Numbered from the stretch's first letter, positions 48,654-59,035 are shown. The stretch is 64,000 nucleotides of DNA from Marinobacter sp. CHS3-4 (GCF_030053415.1 NZ_JASGBJ010000002.1:1054001-1118000), one strand, 5' to 3'. Notes: generated by a model not told the origin, from the letters alone. Program-made: numbers and translations.

Positions 48654-49931
48654 TTGAACGAAACATCGCTTACCGCGCTGTTTGTCATTCTGGTTTGCCT
48701 GATTCTGTTGTCCGGCTTCTTCTCCAGTTCGGAAACCGGCATGATGTCCCTCAACCGCTACCGCCTCAAGCACATGGCCAAAACCGGCCATAAAGGCGCG
48801 AAGCGGGCACAATCGCTGCTCAACCGAACAGACCAGCTGATCGGCGTCATCCTGATCGGCAACAACTTCGTCAACATTCTCGCTTCCTCTATTGCGACCG
48901 TCATCGCCATCCGCATCTGGGGCGACGCCGGTATTGCAATCGCCACGATTCTACTGACCATTGTTATTCTGATTTTCGCAGAGGTTACCCCGAAAACGCT
49001 GGCTGCCCTTTTCCCCGAGAAAATCGCCTTTCCTGCCAGCTACATACTTGGGCCGCTACTGAAAATTCTGTACCCCGTGGTCTGGTCGGTTAACCTGTTT
49101 ACCGGCGCAATTCTGAAAGTGATTGGCGTCTCGGCAACCGACGCAGCCAGCGACCACCTGAGCCGTGAAGAACTCCGCACCCTGGTCAATGAGGCCGGCG
49201 CCCTGATACCCGCCAAGCACAAGGATATGCTGGTCAGCATCCTGGACCTGGAGAAAGTCACGGTGAACGACATCATGGTGCCCAGAAATGAAGTGGTCGG
49301 CATCGACCTGGAAGACGACCTGGAAACTATTTTGCGTCAGATCCGAAGCAGCCAGCATACTCGCATGCCTGTTTTCAAAGGCGACATCAATAACATCCAG
49401 GGGGTTCTCCACCTGCGCAACGCCACCAAACTGCTTCAACAGGAAGAGATCAACAAAGCCATGCTGATGCAGCTTTGCCGGGAGCCCTATTTCATTCCGG
49501 AAAGCACCCCGCTCAACACCCAGTTGATCAATTTTCAGAAAGCGAAAAGACGATTTGGCATGGTCGTCGACGAGTACGGCGACTTGCTCGGTCTGGCGAC
49601 GCTGGAAGACATCCTGGAGGAGATCGTTGGTGAATTCACCACCGATTATGCGTCGACCAGTCCGGACATCATTCCTCAGGCGGACGGCACCTTTATTATC
49701 GACGGCACAACCGCAGTGCGCACGATCAATAAAACTCTTGGCTGGAAGTTCCCCCTGGATGGCCCGAAAACCCTAAATGGACTGATCACCGAGACCCTGG
49801 AAAACATCCCCGACACCAACGTCTGCCTTAAAGTCAGTGGGCACAGGGTCGAAGTCCTTCAAATCAAGGACAATGTCGTCAAGGCAGCCATCGTTCACCC
49901 GAAAAAGCGTAAGAAACGAACGTCACACTAA
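48654..49931 (+). CDS. CNNM/CorB-like (YfjD) membrane protein with CBS domains
   Basis: The 425 residues have an N-terminal CNNM membrane domain of four hydrophobic segments (first near 7-25), then two CBS domains (NDIMVPRNEVVGI near 203-215 and later) and a C-terminal CorC/HlyC domain with GLATLEDILEEIVGE. The family is linked to magnesium or cobalt transport. The start is a TTG at 48654-48656 with AAGGA eight bases before it; the frame has no ATG before residue 30. It follows ypjD by 105 bases. Confidence 0.9.
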   Translation: MNETSLTALFVILVCLILLSGFFSSSETGMMSLNRYRLKHMAKTGHKGAKRAQSLLNRTDQLIGVILIGNNFVNILASSIATVIAIRIWGDAGIAIATILLTIVILIFAEVTPKTLAALFPEKIAFPASYILGPLLKILYPVVWSVNLFTGAILKVIGVSATDAASDHLSREELRTLVNEAGALIPAKHKDMLVSILDLEKVTVNDIMVPRNEVVGIDLEDDLETILRQIRSSQHTRMPVFKGDINNIQGVLHLRNATKLLQQEEINKAMLMQLCREPYFIPESTPLNTQLINFQKAKRRFGMVVDEYGDLLGLATLEDILEEIVGEFTTDYASTSPDIIPQADGTFIIDGTTAVRTINKTLGWKFPLDGPKTLNGLITETLENIPDTNVCLKVSGHRVEVLQIKDNVVKAAIVHPKKRKKRTSH

Positions 49932-49949
49932 GGTACAGTTCGTTTTTTG
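49914..49949 (+). terminator. Intrinsic terminator overlapping the corB-like stop
   Basis: AAACGAAC (49914-49921) and GTTCGTTT (49938-49945) pair perfectly; the stop codon lies in the 16-base loop, and TTT follows the right arm. This is unusual in that the left arm encodes the last codons. Confidence 0.55.
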
Positions 49950-50094
49950 TGCACCCGGTAGACGGTTTACTACATTTTGTTCACACTAACTTGTGTTACC
50001 GTGTGTAAAAATAGGGTAGATTAGAAAAAATAAAAACGATTGTTTAAAGTTTGCTCGGTTTTGTATCCGGTTGAGGCGTACACAGGAGTCGGCC

Positions 50095-52320
50095 ATGAAT
50101 AAGCAGTCCGGCATACATTTTCTCCGCGAACACCGGGAGGCAGGAAGCTCTGGCTCCTTGCCAACCGAGGTTGTGAGAATTCGGGACACGGTTGTCGCCG
50201 GTCTCGGAGATTTGTTGCAAGGAGCCTTCGACGCGGTAGATGATTCGCTATTCGAGCTAGCGAACAACGCCCGGAGCAACAACGAGCAAAACCGCTACTT
50301 TGAAGCAATGCGCGAAATCCGCATCAAGCGGAAGGGCGTCGAACGCCATTTTCAGAACGCGGTCGGCCAGCTTTTCGCCAATCCGCCTCAAAGTGGACAT
50401 ACCTCCCCCGAAGAACTGAGTTCAACCCCTACAAGCGCAGACAGCCTGTCGCTGGTCGGTGACGATGACCTGGAAGAACAGGTTGCACTGAATGGGATGA
50501 TCACCAAATCCAAGGTGCATTTTCAGGGGCCACTGCTTCAGCTGCAGGCACGATTCAGCGAAATCTATCCGAACGTCGACGAAGAGACACCCGTCAACCC
50601 AATGGCGCCAGAACACCTCTGCAGCGCCTTTGTTGAAGCCATTCAGGCGTTGGAAATCCAGATTCGCGAACGCCTGATCCTGCTGAAACAATTTGATCGT
50701 TACGTAGTTTCCAACCTGGGCATGCTGCTGGATGAAGCCAACCGCATACTGATTCAGGCAGGCATCATCCCGAACTTCCGCTATCACGGCAAAGCCGGTA
50801 AACAGCACGAAAAAAGCTCTCAGACCGGCGCCGCGGGCGAACAGGGACAGGACGCTTCACCGGAGTCTGTTCAGGGGGAAGCACAGGGCCATCACGAGGG
50901 CGCCATGTTCGAGCAGATTCGCCAGATGCTGGCGATGCAGCGCTCCAACACCGGCCAGGTACCAAGATCCTCTGACCCGAACCTACACGTGATTGGTGGG
51001 GCCGAGCTGGTCGGGCTACTGAGCAATATGCCCCAGCAGTCCCCGGACATTCGGAACTACGACAATCTGAGCGAGGGATCGCCGACAGTGGTCGACCTTC
51101 GCTCGGCCGTTGAACAACTTCTGGCACAAAGCGCTCCCGCCAACGATGGCAAAAAGCCCGCGCTGAACGAAATGGACGAGGATCTGATTAACCTCGTTTC
51201 CATGCTGTTTGAGTTCATTCTTGATGACTACAACCTGTCAGCACCGGTTCAGGTGCTGATCAGCCGTCTTCAGATTCCCATTCTGAAAGTTGTCATCAAA
51301 GATAGAACCTTCTTCAGCAAGGCAACTCACCCGGCACGCCGACTGCTCAACAGTCTGGCCCGCGCAGGTATCGGCTGGAGTGATAGCGATGAGAAGACGC
51401 GGGACAAGCTATACGATCAGATTCATTCAACCGTGGCCCGCATTCTCAACGAGTTTGACGGCGATATTGCTCTGTTCGAAACCCTGAACGAAGAGTTTGA
51501 GCAATTCCTGGCCAGAGAGAATCGCAAGTCCTCACTGGTCGAGCAACGGACTCGTGAATCAGAGCGCGGCCGGATCAAATCCCAGAAAGCGCAGGAAACC
51601 GTCGACAAACTGCTTCAAACCAAGCTTTCCCGCTACAAGCTGAAAGAGTCGATCCGCAACATTCTGCTGAATGGCTGGAGCCGGGTGATGTTTCTGGCCT
51701 ACCTGCGGGACGATGTGGAACATCGCTGGGCGCAGACAGTCCGCGTGGTTGATGATCTGATCTGGTGCCTCCATCCGCATCAGGAAGACGAGGAGCGCGA
51801 CCAGTGGGTTCGAGTTGTACCGGGTCTGCTTAAATCGTTGCGAGCCGGGCTTGAAGAAGTATCCTACAACTCATCCAAACTGGATGAGATGATGGCAGAC
51901 CTCAAGCACGAACTGACGGAGGCCTTCCGCGCGAATGCCCTGGCAGAGGCCATGGAGGATACCCCGGAACCTGAAGAGGAAGAGGTCAAGTCCACACAAA
52001 CGGCCATCGAACGCCAGCAAGAGATTGAGAACGCGGCCATTGCCGAGCACCTCGCCCAGGTAGATGCGATCGAAATCGGTAACTGGGTGGAATTCAACCT
52101 CGTCAACGGCGCCAGCTTTCGCTGTAAGCTGTCGGCGATCATCGAAGAAGCGGAATGCTTTGTCTTCGTCAATCGCATGGGGCTGAAAGTCATTGAGAAG
52201 ACTCGCTCTGATCTCGCCCACGAATTGCGCAGAGGACGATTGACGGTTCTGGAACAGGGCGCCCTGATTGATCGCGCACTGGATGCCGTTGTTGGCAGTT
52301 TGCGGAGCAAGGCTGGATAA
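50095..52320 (+). CDS. DUF1631-family protein
   Basis: The 741 residues have no signal peptide or membrane segment. The first 250 are mostly helical. A middle region of 250-560 includes DLINLVSMLFEFILDDYN. The last 90 residues resemble a small beta-domain (GNWVEFNLVNGASFRCKL), common to DUF1631 proteins and reminiscent of PilZ, though no cyclic-di-GMP RxxxR motif is seen. The ATG at 50095 follows AGGAG by seven bases. The family is uncharacterised. The gene has its own upstream region of 163 bases and a TonB-like gene follows 54 bases downstream. Confidence 0.85.
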   Translation: MNKQSGIHFLREHREAGSSGSLPTEVVRIRDTVVAGLGDLLQGAFDAVDDSLFELANNARSNNEQNRYFEAMREIRIKRKGVERHFQNAVGQLFANPPQSGHTSPEELSSTPTSADSLSLVGDDDLEEQVALNGMITKSKVHFQGPLLQLQARFSEIYPNVDEETPVNPMAPEHLCSAFVEAIQALEIQIRERLILLKQFDRYVVSNLGMLLDEANRILIQAGIIPNFRYHGKAGKQHEKSSQTGAAGEQGQDASPESVQGEAQGHHEGAMFEQIRQMLAMQRSNTGQVPRSSDPNLHVIGGAELVGLLSNMPQQSPDIRNYDNLSEGSPTVVDLRSAVEQLLAQSAPANDGKKPALNEMDEDLINLVSMLFEFILDDYNLSAPVQVLISRLQIPILKVVIKDRTFFSKATHPARRLLNSLARAGIGWSDSDEKTRDKLYDQIHSTVARILNEFDGDIALFETLNEEFEQFLARENRKSSLVEQRTRESERGRIKSQKAQETVDKLLQTKLSRYKLKESIRNILLNGWSRVMFLAYLRDDVEHRWAQTVRVVDDLIWCLHPHQEDEERDQWVRVVPGLLKSLRAGLEEVSYNSSKLDEMMADLKHELTEAFRANALAEAMEDTPEPEEEEVKSTQTAIERQQEIENAAIAEHLAQVDAIEIGNWVEFNLVNGASFRCKLSAIIEEAECFVFVNRMGLKVIEKTRSDLAHELRRGRLTVLEQGALIDRALDAVVGSLRSKAG

Positions 52321-52374
52321 GCTAGCCTGCTCCGCCGTTCTGCCTTAACCGCACTCAGGAGTCATCAAGGGTCA

Positions 52375-53166
52375 ATGCTGAAGTATGGCAAGGATATCGG
52401 TCTTCCGGAGACCTACCGGATCACCCTGGCACTTTCCATTGCCTTTCTGGCTCACACATTGCTGGTGGCGGTGTTTCCCTTCGATTTGCCAGAGCACCAT
52501 CACAATCCGGTGACCGTGGAAGTGCGGTTGACTCCGCTGGGCAGTACGCCCTCTCGCGAGCAAGCCGCCTCCCGTGCCGAAGCCGCGCCGATTGCCACCC
52601 CCTTCGCGATCGACGAACCGGCACCGGAGTCCAGCGAACCCGAGACGGTGTCTACCGTGCAAGACCAGGCACCGATCACCCCCGAACCCACCAGCGACCC
52701 GCTTTCGTCTCCGACTGAGAGCAGCAACGCCCGGACTCAACCCCGGCGAGAGACATCCTCATCCATCAGCGCCCTCGCTTCAACGCTGAGCGCCGCCGGG
52801 GGGCCACAACAACCAACCGAGGCCGCAGAGCCAGAACGCGTTACCCAGAGATCGACGAAGCCCACGGAAGAGACGGCCTACCGGGCACTCCTGGCGCGAA
52901 ATATAAGCGAGAATGGCGGCGTTTCCGTAAAAGAGTTTCTGACACTGGATATCAAAGAGGGGGAGGCACGAACGGTATGGCTGCAGCTTCGATTGATGGG
53001 CAATGGCACCCTCATCGATGCACGGGTCAGCCAACCATCGGGCAATAAAAAACTAGATTTGCTGGCTTACAAAGCAGCTCTGTATGCAAATCCCTACCCA
53101 GAACCACCGGACGCCCTGAAGCGCCAGCGGTGGTTCAGCGTAGAGCTAAAAACGGGTGACTTCTGA
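52375..53166 (+). CDS. TonB-like energy-transducer-family protein
   Basis: The 263 residues have one N-terminal membrane segment (about 17-36), a long Pro/Glu/Ser/Thr-rich region (about 45-150) and a C-terminal domain with WLQLRLMGNGTLIDARVSQPSG, the TonB beta-domain pattern. It lacks the usual X-P-Lys-Pro repeats. No exbB or exbD is in this window. It lies 54 bases after DUF1631, so the two may be an operon. It could be a stand-alone TonB or a structural relative. Confidence 0.8.
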   Translation: MLKYGKDIGLPETYRITLALSIAFLAHTLLVAVFPFDLPEHHHNPVTVEVRLTPLGSTPSREQAASRAEAAPIATPFAIDEPAPESSEPETVSTVQDQAPITPEPTSDPLSSPTESSNARTQPRRETSSSISALASTLSAAGGPQQPTEAAEPERVTQRSTKPTEETAYRALLARNISENGGVSVKEFLTLDIKEGEARTVWLQLRLMGNGTLIDARVSQPSGNKKLDLLAYKAALYANPYPEPPDALKRQRWFSVELKTGDF

Positions 53167-53174
53167 GGAGGGGA

Positions 53175-53501
53175 TCAGGCTTCTGCCTGCTTGGCAGCCG
53201 CTTTGACCTGCTCGGCCAACTCGCCGCTTTCTGACATTTCCAGGATGATGTCACAGCCACCAACCAGCTCACCGTTGATGTACAGCTGCGGGTAAGTCGG
53301 CCAGCTTGAGTAGACCTTCAAAGCTTCACGCAGTTCCTGGTTGTCCAGAATATTGACGAACGCAAAACGCTCACCACACGCCATCAGCGCCTGGGACGTT
53401 TTGGCAGAAAAACCACACTGCGGCTGCTGCGGGGTGCCCTTCATGTAGAGAATGATTGGGTTTTCTTCAAGCTGGTTCTTGATCGTTTCGTTGATATCCA
53501 T
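53175..53501 (-). CDS. grxD: Monothiol glutaredoxin GrxD
   Basis: GrxD carries and transfers [2Fe-2S] clusters with glutathione. The 108 residues contain the monothiol site CGFS in PQCGFSAKTSQAL near 28-40 and SSWPTYPQLYINGELVGGCD. The ATG at 53499-53501 has GAGGA before it. An upstream frame extension of 40 codons is rejected. A TACAAT -10-like element at 53558-53563 and a hairpin GTTGCC/GGCAAC at 53530-53545 lie upstream. It is divergent from argF and convergent with the TonB-like gene. Confidence 0.95.
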   Translation of the reverse strand: MDINETIKNQLEENPIILYMKGTPQQPQCGFSAKTSQALMACGERFAFVNILDNQELREALKVYSSWPTYPQLYINGELVGGCDIILEMSESGELAEQVKAAAKQAEA

Positions 53502-53672
53502 TAACTGAATCCTCGCACATACATCGTGGGTTGCCCTTCGGCAACGACTTGCCTCTAATTGTACACGGCTCGAACGATGCAAACCAAACCACCGCAACGC
53601 ACCAGCCTGTAGCGTTGTCATAAAACCACTGAAGGGCTAGACTTGTGCCCCTTTGCAAAGAAGGGCCATTTC

Positions 53673-54584
53673 ATGGCAAGACACTTTCTCACCCTCAATG
53701 ACCTGACGCCACAAGAACTCGATGCGGTGGTCGACCACGCGTCGAAGCTGCGTAATGAATGGCGCCAGGGCAAAATTCGAGACACCCTGAGGAACCGGGT
53801 TCTGGCGATGATTTTTGAAAAATCATCCACCCGGACGCGCGTGTCTTTTGAAGCAGGCATGACTCAACTTGGCGGATCCGCTCTTTTCCTTTCACCACGA
53901 GATACCCAATTAGGGCGTGGAGAACCGGTGGAAGATTCTGCCATCGTCATCTCAAGCATGGTCGATGCGGTGATGATCCGGACATTTGATCACGATACCG
54001 TTGAAACATTCGCTGCTTCATCCAGCAAACCTGTCATCAACGCATTGACGGACGACTACCACCCCTGCCAGCTACTGGCTGACATGCAGACCTTCCGTGA
54101 GCATCGCGGCAGCATCCGCGGCGCTACGGTGACCTGGGTTGGTGACGGTAACAACATGTGCCACTCCTATATGAACGCGGCGGCCCAGTTTGACTTCAAT
54201 CTCCGTATTGCCTGCCCCGAGGGCTACGATCCGGATCCGAATTTGCTGCAGGCTCATGCCGATCGCGTTGAAGTTGTCCGTGACCCGGTCGAAGCCGCCC
54301 GTGGATCACACCTTCTGGTCACTGATGTCTGGGCATCGATGGGACAGGAAGATGAGCAGAAAGCCCGTGAGAAAGCGTTTCAGGAATACCAGATCAGTCC
54401 CGCACTGATGCAGGTTGCCGATAAACAGGCCTTATTCATGCATTGTCTTCCGGCCCACCGTGGTGAGGAAATTTCGGCGGACATGATGGAACATAAAAGC
54501 TCTGTGGTTTGGGACGAGGCCGAAAACCGCCTGCATGCCCAGAAAGCCTTGCTTGAATTTCTGATTCTCAATCGGCTGGATTAA
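53673..54584 (+). CDS. argF: Ornithine carbamoyltransferase
   Basis: ArgF makes citrulline from ornithine and carbamoyl phosphate for arginine synthesis. The 303 residues have [13 protein letters not shown] near 47-59 (carbamoyl phosphate site), [14 protein letters not shown] and [10 protein letters not shown] near the C-terminus. The ATG at 53673 ([11 protein letters not shown]) is preferred over one ten codons upstream because family members begin here. It is followed by an ABC ATPase four bases away. No other arg gene is in the window. Confidence 0.95.
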   Translation: MARHFLTLNDLTPQELDAVVDHASKLRNEWRQGKIRDTLRNRVLAMIFEKSSTRTRVSFEAGMTQLGGSALFLSPRDTQLGRGEPVEDSAIVISSMVDAVMIRTFDHDTVETFAASSSKPVINALTDDYHPCQLLADMQTFREHRGSIRGATVTWVGDGNNMCHSYMNAAAQFDFNLRIACPEGYDPDPNLLQAHADRVEVVRDPVEAARGSHLLVTDVWASMGQEDEQKAREKAFQEYQISPALMQVADKQALFMHCLPAHRGEEISADMMEHKSSVVWDEAENRLHAQKALLEFLILNRLD

Positions 54585-54588
54585 CCCA

Positions 54589-55659
54589 ATGATGCAGAGT
54601 CTGAACCAGGCTGACGACTGGCTACTTGAAGTCAACAACATGTCTTGTGGCTATGGCGACGGCTCTGTCGTCAAGGACGTCAGTTTTGCGCTCAGCCACG
54701 GCGATATTGGCTGCCTTCTTGGCCCCAGCGGGTGCGGGAAAAGCACCATACTGCGGGCGCTGGCAGGGTTTCTGCCACTGAACACCGGGGAAATTTCGCT
54801 CCAGGGTACGTCAATCAGTTTGCCTGGCAAGACACTGGCACCAGAAAAACGTCGCATCGGCATGGTGTTTCAGGACTATGCGCTTTTCCCCCACCTCACC
54901 ATTGCCGAAAACGTGGGGTTTGGGTTGCGTAGCGAAAGCCGGTCCGAGAAAAAGCAAAAGGTGGCTGAACTGCTGGAAGTGGTTCATCTGCAAGATCTGG
55001 CAAACAACTACCCTCATGAACTGTCAGGAGGCCAACAGCAACGGGTTGCTCTTGCCCGGGCCCTTGCGCCCGAACCTACTCTGATTCTGCTGGACGAACC
55101 TTTTTCAAATCTGGACGCAGATTTGCGGCGACGCCTGAGCCTGGACGTTCGGGAGATACTAAAGACCCTGGGAATCAGCGCCATTCTGGTCACCCATGAC
55201 CAGCAGGAAGCCTTCGCCATGTGTGATCAGGTGGCCGTACTGAAAGATGGCGGCATCCAACAGTGGGACGTGCCCTATAACCTCTATCACGAGCCAGCCA
55301 ATCGTTTTGTGGCCGGCTTTGTTGGTCAGGGAGGCTTTATTCCGGGAAAAACTCTGGGGCCAGACACCATTGAATCAGAGCTCGGCGTCATTCGCGGCAA
55401 CCGGGCTTATCGCTGGGAAACCGGTACGTTGGTAGACGTACTGATACGCCCGGACGACATCGTTTACGACGCCGATTCTGACCTCAAGCCCAAGGTCGTG
55501 GAGAAAACCTTCGCTGGAACCTCAACGCTCTACCGATTCCGTTGCTCTGAAGACACAGAGTTTGAAGCCCTGTTCCGCAGTCATCTGGATTTCCATCTGG
55601 GCGAATACGTGCCGGTCCGGGTTGAAGCCGATCACTTGATCGCTTTCGAAAGAACCTGA
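54589..55659 (+). CDS. Orphan ABC-transporter ATPase (FbpC/PotA-like)
   Basis: The 356 residues have Walker A GPSGCGKST near 45-53, the Q-loop QDYALFPHLT, signature LSGGQQQRVALARAL, Walker B LILLDEP and the H-loop LVTHDQQEA. A C-terminal TOBE-like domain follows (about 240-350). Such ATPases energise iron(III), polyamine or sulfate import, but no permease or binding protein is nearby. It starts four bases after argF, with a weak ribosome site. A similar argF-ABC pair is present in Pseudomonas (from memory). The substrate is unknown. Confidence 0.85.
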   Translation: MMQSLNQADDWLLEVNNMSCGYGDGSVVKDVSFALSHGDIGCLLGPSGCGKSTILRALAGFLPLNTGEISLQGTSISLPGKTLAPEKRRIGMVFQDYALFPHLTIAENVGFGLRSESRSEKKQKVAELLEVVHLQDLANNYPHELSGGQQQRVALARALAPEPTLILLDEPFSNLDADLRRRLSLDVREILKTLGISAILVTHDQQEAFAMCDQVAVLKDGGIQQWDVPYNLYHEPANRFVAGFVGQGGFIPGKTLGPDTIESELGVIRGNRAYRWETGTLVDVLIRPDDIVYDADSDLKPKVVEKTFAGTSTLYRFRCSEDTEFEALFRSHLDFHLGEYVPVRVEADHLIAFERT

Positions 55660-55695
55660 GCAGTAGCGTGTAAGCCTGCCCAGGCTCCGCCGGGC

Positions 55696-57177
55696 TCAGT
55701 TGTTACAAACTCGCTCGATGGCATCTAGCCACCCGGAGTAAAGCGATTCGCGCAGCATGGGTTTCATTGAAGGCTCAAAACAGTGCTCCCGTTCCCACAG
55801 GTCAGCGATTTCTTCCAGGCTCTCATACACACCGCTTTGCAAACCTGCCAGATAGGCCGCGCCGAGCGCCGTGGTCTCGGTCACTCGGGGACGCTCAACC
55901 GGCACGTTCAGAATATCTGCGAGGAACTGCATTACCCAGTCGTTTACCACCATGCCGCCATCCACCCGCAGGGATTTCAACGACGTACCGTCATTCTGAA
56001 TGGCTCGAACCAGATCCTTGGTCTGGTAACACACCGACTGCAACCCGGCGGTGACTATCTCGGCGATACCGGTGTCACGGGTCAGCCCCATGATGGCACC
56101 CCGTGCGTGCGGGTCCCAGTGCGGAGCACCAAGCCCTGTGAATGCAGGCACCAGATATACCGGGTTCTCTACGCCAACCTCCAAAGCATACCTGGAGGAC
56201 TCACTGGCGTGACTGATCAGTTTCAGACCATCTCGCAACCACTGCATGGCGGCGCCAGCCACAAAGATGCTTCCTTCCATGGCGTAGCAGGGCTTGCCAT
56301 TCAGGCGATAGGCCATGGTGGTCAGTAACCGGTTTTCCGAACGAGGCGCTTCAGACCCTGTATTCACCACCAAGAAACATCCGGTGCCGTAGGTGCTTTT
56401 GGCCATTCCGGGCTTAAAACAGGCCTGACCAATCAGTGCTGCATGCTGATCACCGGCAATACCGGACACAGGAACCGGCTTACCCAGCCACTCCGGTAAC
56501 GTGGTGCCAAAATCGGCGGCAGAATCCAACACCTCAGGCAGCAAGGAACGGGGAATCCGGAACAATGACAGCAGCTCATCGTCCCAATCCTGAGTGTGGA
56601 TGTTGAAAATCGCCGTTCGCGAGGCATTGGTTGCGTCAGTTCGATGGACCTTTCCGCCGGTCAGGTTCCAGAGCAGCCAGCTATCGACCGTGCCAAAAGC
56701 CAGTTCACCGGCCTCTGCCCTGCCCCGCAGCCCGTCGACGTTATCCAGAATCCAGGCAATCTTGGTTCCGGAAAAGTAAGGATCAATCAACAGACCGGTC
56801 TTTTCGACCACCTTGTCTTCATGCCCATCAGACTTGAGCTTGGTGCACCAGGAAGCGGTACGGCGATCCTGCCATACGATGGCTCGATACACGGGTTTTC
56901 CGGTTGCACGATCCCAGAGAATGGTCGTTTCACGCTGGTTGGTAATACCAATGCCGGCAATTGAGGAAGCATCAATGCCGGACGTTTCCAGGGCTTCCCT
57001 GCAAACGGACAACGTACTTTCCCAGATCTCGTCAGCGTCGTGCTCTACCCAGCCGTCTTTGGGAAAATACTGTTTGAACTCCTGCTGAGCGGTGGCTATG
57101 GACTTTCCGGAAGTATCGAAAACAATAGCACGGGAACTGGTGGTTCCCTGGTCAATGGCAAGCAGATACTGCGGCAT
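55696..57177 (-). CDS. glpK: Glycerol kinase
   Basis: GlpK phosphorylates glycerol to glycerol 3-phosphate. The 493 residues contain the FGGY-family start [16 protein letters not shown] and [11 protein letters not shown], and the C-terminal pattern [15 protein letters not shown] and [14 protein letters not shown]. The size is normal. GGA-rich ribosome site AAAGGA precedes the ATG at 57175-57177. It is convergent with the ABC ATPase gene. No glpF or glpD is nearby. Confidence 0.96.
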   Translation of the reverse strand: MPQYLLAIDQGTTSSRAIVFDTSGKSIATAQQEFKQYFPKDGWVEHDADEIWESTLSVCREALETSGIDASSIAGIGITNQRETTILWDRATGKPVYRAIVWQDRRTASWCTKLKSDGHEDKVVEKTGLLIDPYFSGTKIAWILDNVDGLRGRAEAGELAFGTVDSWLLWNLTGGKVHRTDATNASRTAIFNIHTQDWDDELLSLFRIPRSLLPEVLDSAADFGTTLPEWLGKPVPVSGIAGDQHAALIGQACFKPGMAKSTYGTGCFLVVNTGSEAPRSENRLLTTMAYRLNGKPCYAMEGSIFVAGAAMQWLRDGLKLISHASESSRYALEVGVENPVYLVPAFTGLGAPHWDPHARGAIMGLTRDTGIAEIVTAGLQSVCYQTKDLVRAIQNDGTSLKSLRVDGGMVVNDWVMQFLADILNVPVERPRVTETTALGAAYLAGLQSGVYESLEEIADLWEREHCFEPSMKPMLRESLYSGWLDAIERVCNN

Positions 57178-57282
57178 TGGACGAATCCTTTCAGTTATTC
57201 GGCGTCTTTGTTGTTCGAAGCCTGAATTTTCTCAAAGGACGGTGAAGAACGCTATGACAAACGCCAAGGTAAAACCCTAAGA

Positions 57283-57310
57283 CAAAAAAAAGGGCCGGTA
57301 AACCGGCCCT
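57283..57310 (-). terminator. Intrinsic terminator after the sensor kinase
   Basis: AGGGCCGGT (57291-57299) and ACCGGCCCT (57302-57310) form a 9-bp stem. On the minus strand it is followed by an eight-base T-run (57283-57290). It lies about 150 bases after the stop of the kinase and 106 bases upstream of the glpK start, and probably separates the two. Confidence 0.9.
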
Positions 57311-57460
57311 CAAAATGACGAATGAAACAAGGAAAGTTCGTAAGAACTACAACCTCAAAAGTCATCCCTTACACCGCCAGTATCTAATCACAGCTCGCTC
57401 ATGTCCGTTTAGGTTATGTAGACGATGTGTAACATTCGGTGAGAAATCGCAGACGATCGG

Positions 57461-59035
57461 TCAAAGAGACGGCTCGATCGGTTTCTTACGCGGCCACACC
57501 AGGCTGAATTTTGCTCCTCCGAGCGCTTCGCTTCGGCTGACAAATGCCTGGCCGCCATGCCAGTAAAGAATTCTTCGCACTATCGACAGGCCAAGGCCAT
57601 AGCCGCCCGAGGTTCGAGTGCGGCTATCATCCAGCCTGGCAAAGGCCGTAAAAACCTTCTCCCAATCCTCTTCGGGCACACCCGGGCCGTCGTCTTCCAC
57701 ATCGACCCGGCAGTTGTCTTCGTCCAATTGGCAATGAACGCGCACACGATTGGCCGCATAGCGCGCCCCATTACCCACCAGGTTCTGTATGGCCCGGTGG
57801 ATATAGCGTGGTTCTAAGTCTGACATCGCCCAGTGTTCGGATTCTTCATCAATGTCAGCCTCGATGACATGCTCTGTCCGAATCATCTGCTGCTCACTGA
57901 CGACCTGTCTCACGATGTCAGTAACCGAACACTCCTGAAGCGCGAACACCGGCCCGCCCTGCTCCAGGCGGGCGTATGTCAGGATTTCGTCGATCAACTC
58001 GTCCAGTTCCTGAATGTCCCCATCAATGCCATCGAGCTGCTTCTGAAGGGCCTCCGGGTCTGAAGTGCCTTCAATCATCTGGACCCCGAACCGGATACGC
58101 GCAACTGGTGTGCGCAATTCGTGAGACACCGCATGGATCATTTCCCGCTGCACACCGACCAGCCGCTGAATATGCTCCGCCATGCCGTTAAATGCTCCGG
58201 CAAGTCGCGACACCAGACGGCTGTCGGTGGTCTCAACCCGGGCTCCCATTTCACCCCGCGCGATACGAATCGCCACCGACTCCACGGCTCGCAAGTTGCT
58301 ATCCACCTCTCGCATGGCGACATAGAGCGCCAGCGCCAGCACACTGCCACCAACAAGAAAAAGTAACCCAAGCACTGGCCATGCCCATTGATCGAAAGGC
58401 TCAGACGTTGCCAGATCAATCAGCGTGCCGTCTTCCAAACGAATCAGCACATTGGCGCGACCGTTCGAGGCATTCTGGTAGAGCGACAACCCACGGGAAG
58501 ACACCCGTCCCAGCACGTCCGAGTCAGGAACCGCATCCGGCTCCTGAATGGTGGACAGCGTGACATCGAGAGACTGCGATAGCTGCTCCATCGCCTGATC
58601 ACGACTTTCCGAGGGAATCCCGCTCAGGTGCCAACGCGCTATGAGACCAAGGGCTTCTGCAACATCGCTGTAAAGGTCACGGAATCGCATTCGAAGGACT
58701 TGCCCTTCGTCATCCCTGATCATCACTTGCTGCCCGATACTGGTGTCCACCGCGACAACCTGACCGTAGGCGAGGCGTTCCAGAGTAACGTCCGATACCG
58801 CGACGTCATCCGGGTCAAGTGCCTGGAAATCATAGGTCGATGATAGCCAGTGGTATTGCTGTCGAGCGTTGGGCGTGGACGCGATCCATTGCATGAGCGG
58901 CCCGGCATAACGTTCCTGCCAGTACTGCTCACGAACCGAATTCACCCCGACAAACAAGGCCACACAGAAGAGGATGATCAGGATGGTCAAGCCAATAAGG
59001 CGGGCGTATAGCTTTAGAAAAAACTTGAAGGGCAT
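57461..59035 (-). CDS. RstB-like sensor histidine kinase
   Basis: The 524 residues have membrane segments near 11-32 and 225-245, a periplasmic region and HAMP. The phospho-acceptor His lies in HAVSHELRTPVARIRFGVQM, followed by the N box NLVGNGARYA and the G1/G2 boxes DDGPGVP and SGGYGLGLSIV. It follows its regulator by 58 bases. The pair resembles E. coli RstA/RstB (acid and low-magnesium response); this kinase is longer than E. coli RstB, mainly in the periplasmic part. A terminator follows at 57283. Confidence 0.9.
   Translation of the reverse strand: MPFKFFLKLYARLIGLTILIILFCVALFVGVNSVREQYWQERYAGPLMQWIASTPNARQQYHWLSSTYDFQALDPDDVAVSDVTLERLAYGQVVAVDTSIGQQVMIRDDEGQVLRMRFRDLYSDVAEALGLIARWHLSGIPSESRDQAMEQLSQSLDVTLSTIQEPDAVPDSDVLGRVSSRGLSLYQNASNGRANVLIRLEDGTLIDLATSEPFDQWAWPVLGLLFLVGGSVLALALYVAMREVDSNLRAVESVAIRIARGEMGARVETTDSRLVSRLAGAFNGMAEHIQRLVGVQREMIHAVSHELRTPVARIRFGVQMIEGTSDPEALQKQLDGIDGDIQELDELIDEILTYARLEQGGPVFALQECSVTDIVRQVVSEQQMIRTEHVIEADIDEESEHWAMSDLEPRYIHRAIQNLVGNGARYAANRVRVHCQLDEDNCRVDVEDDGPGVPEEDWEKVFTAFARLDDSRTRTSGGYGLGLSIVRRILYWHGGQAFVSRSEALGGAKFSLVWPRKKPIEPSL

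Noticed and set aside
49980..50010. CACA/TGTG half-sites before the DUF1631 gene
   Set aside because: They are only four to five bases long and occur by chance.
53530..53545. GTTGCC/GGCAAC hairpin upstream of grxD
   Set aside because: It is short and has no T-run or anti-structure, so no function is claimed.
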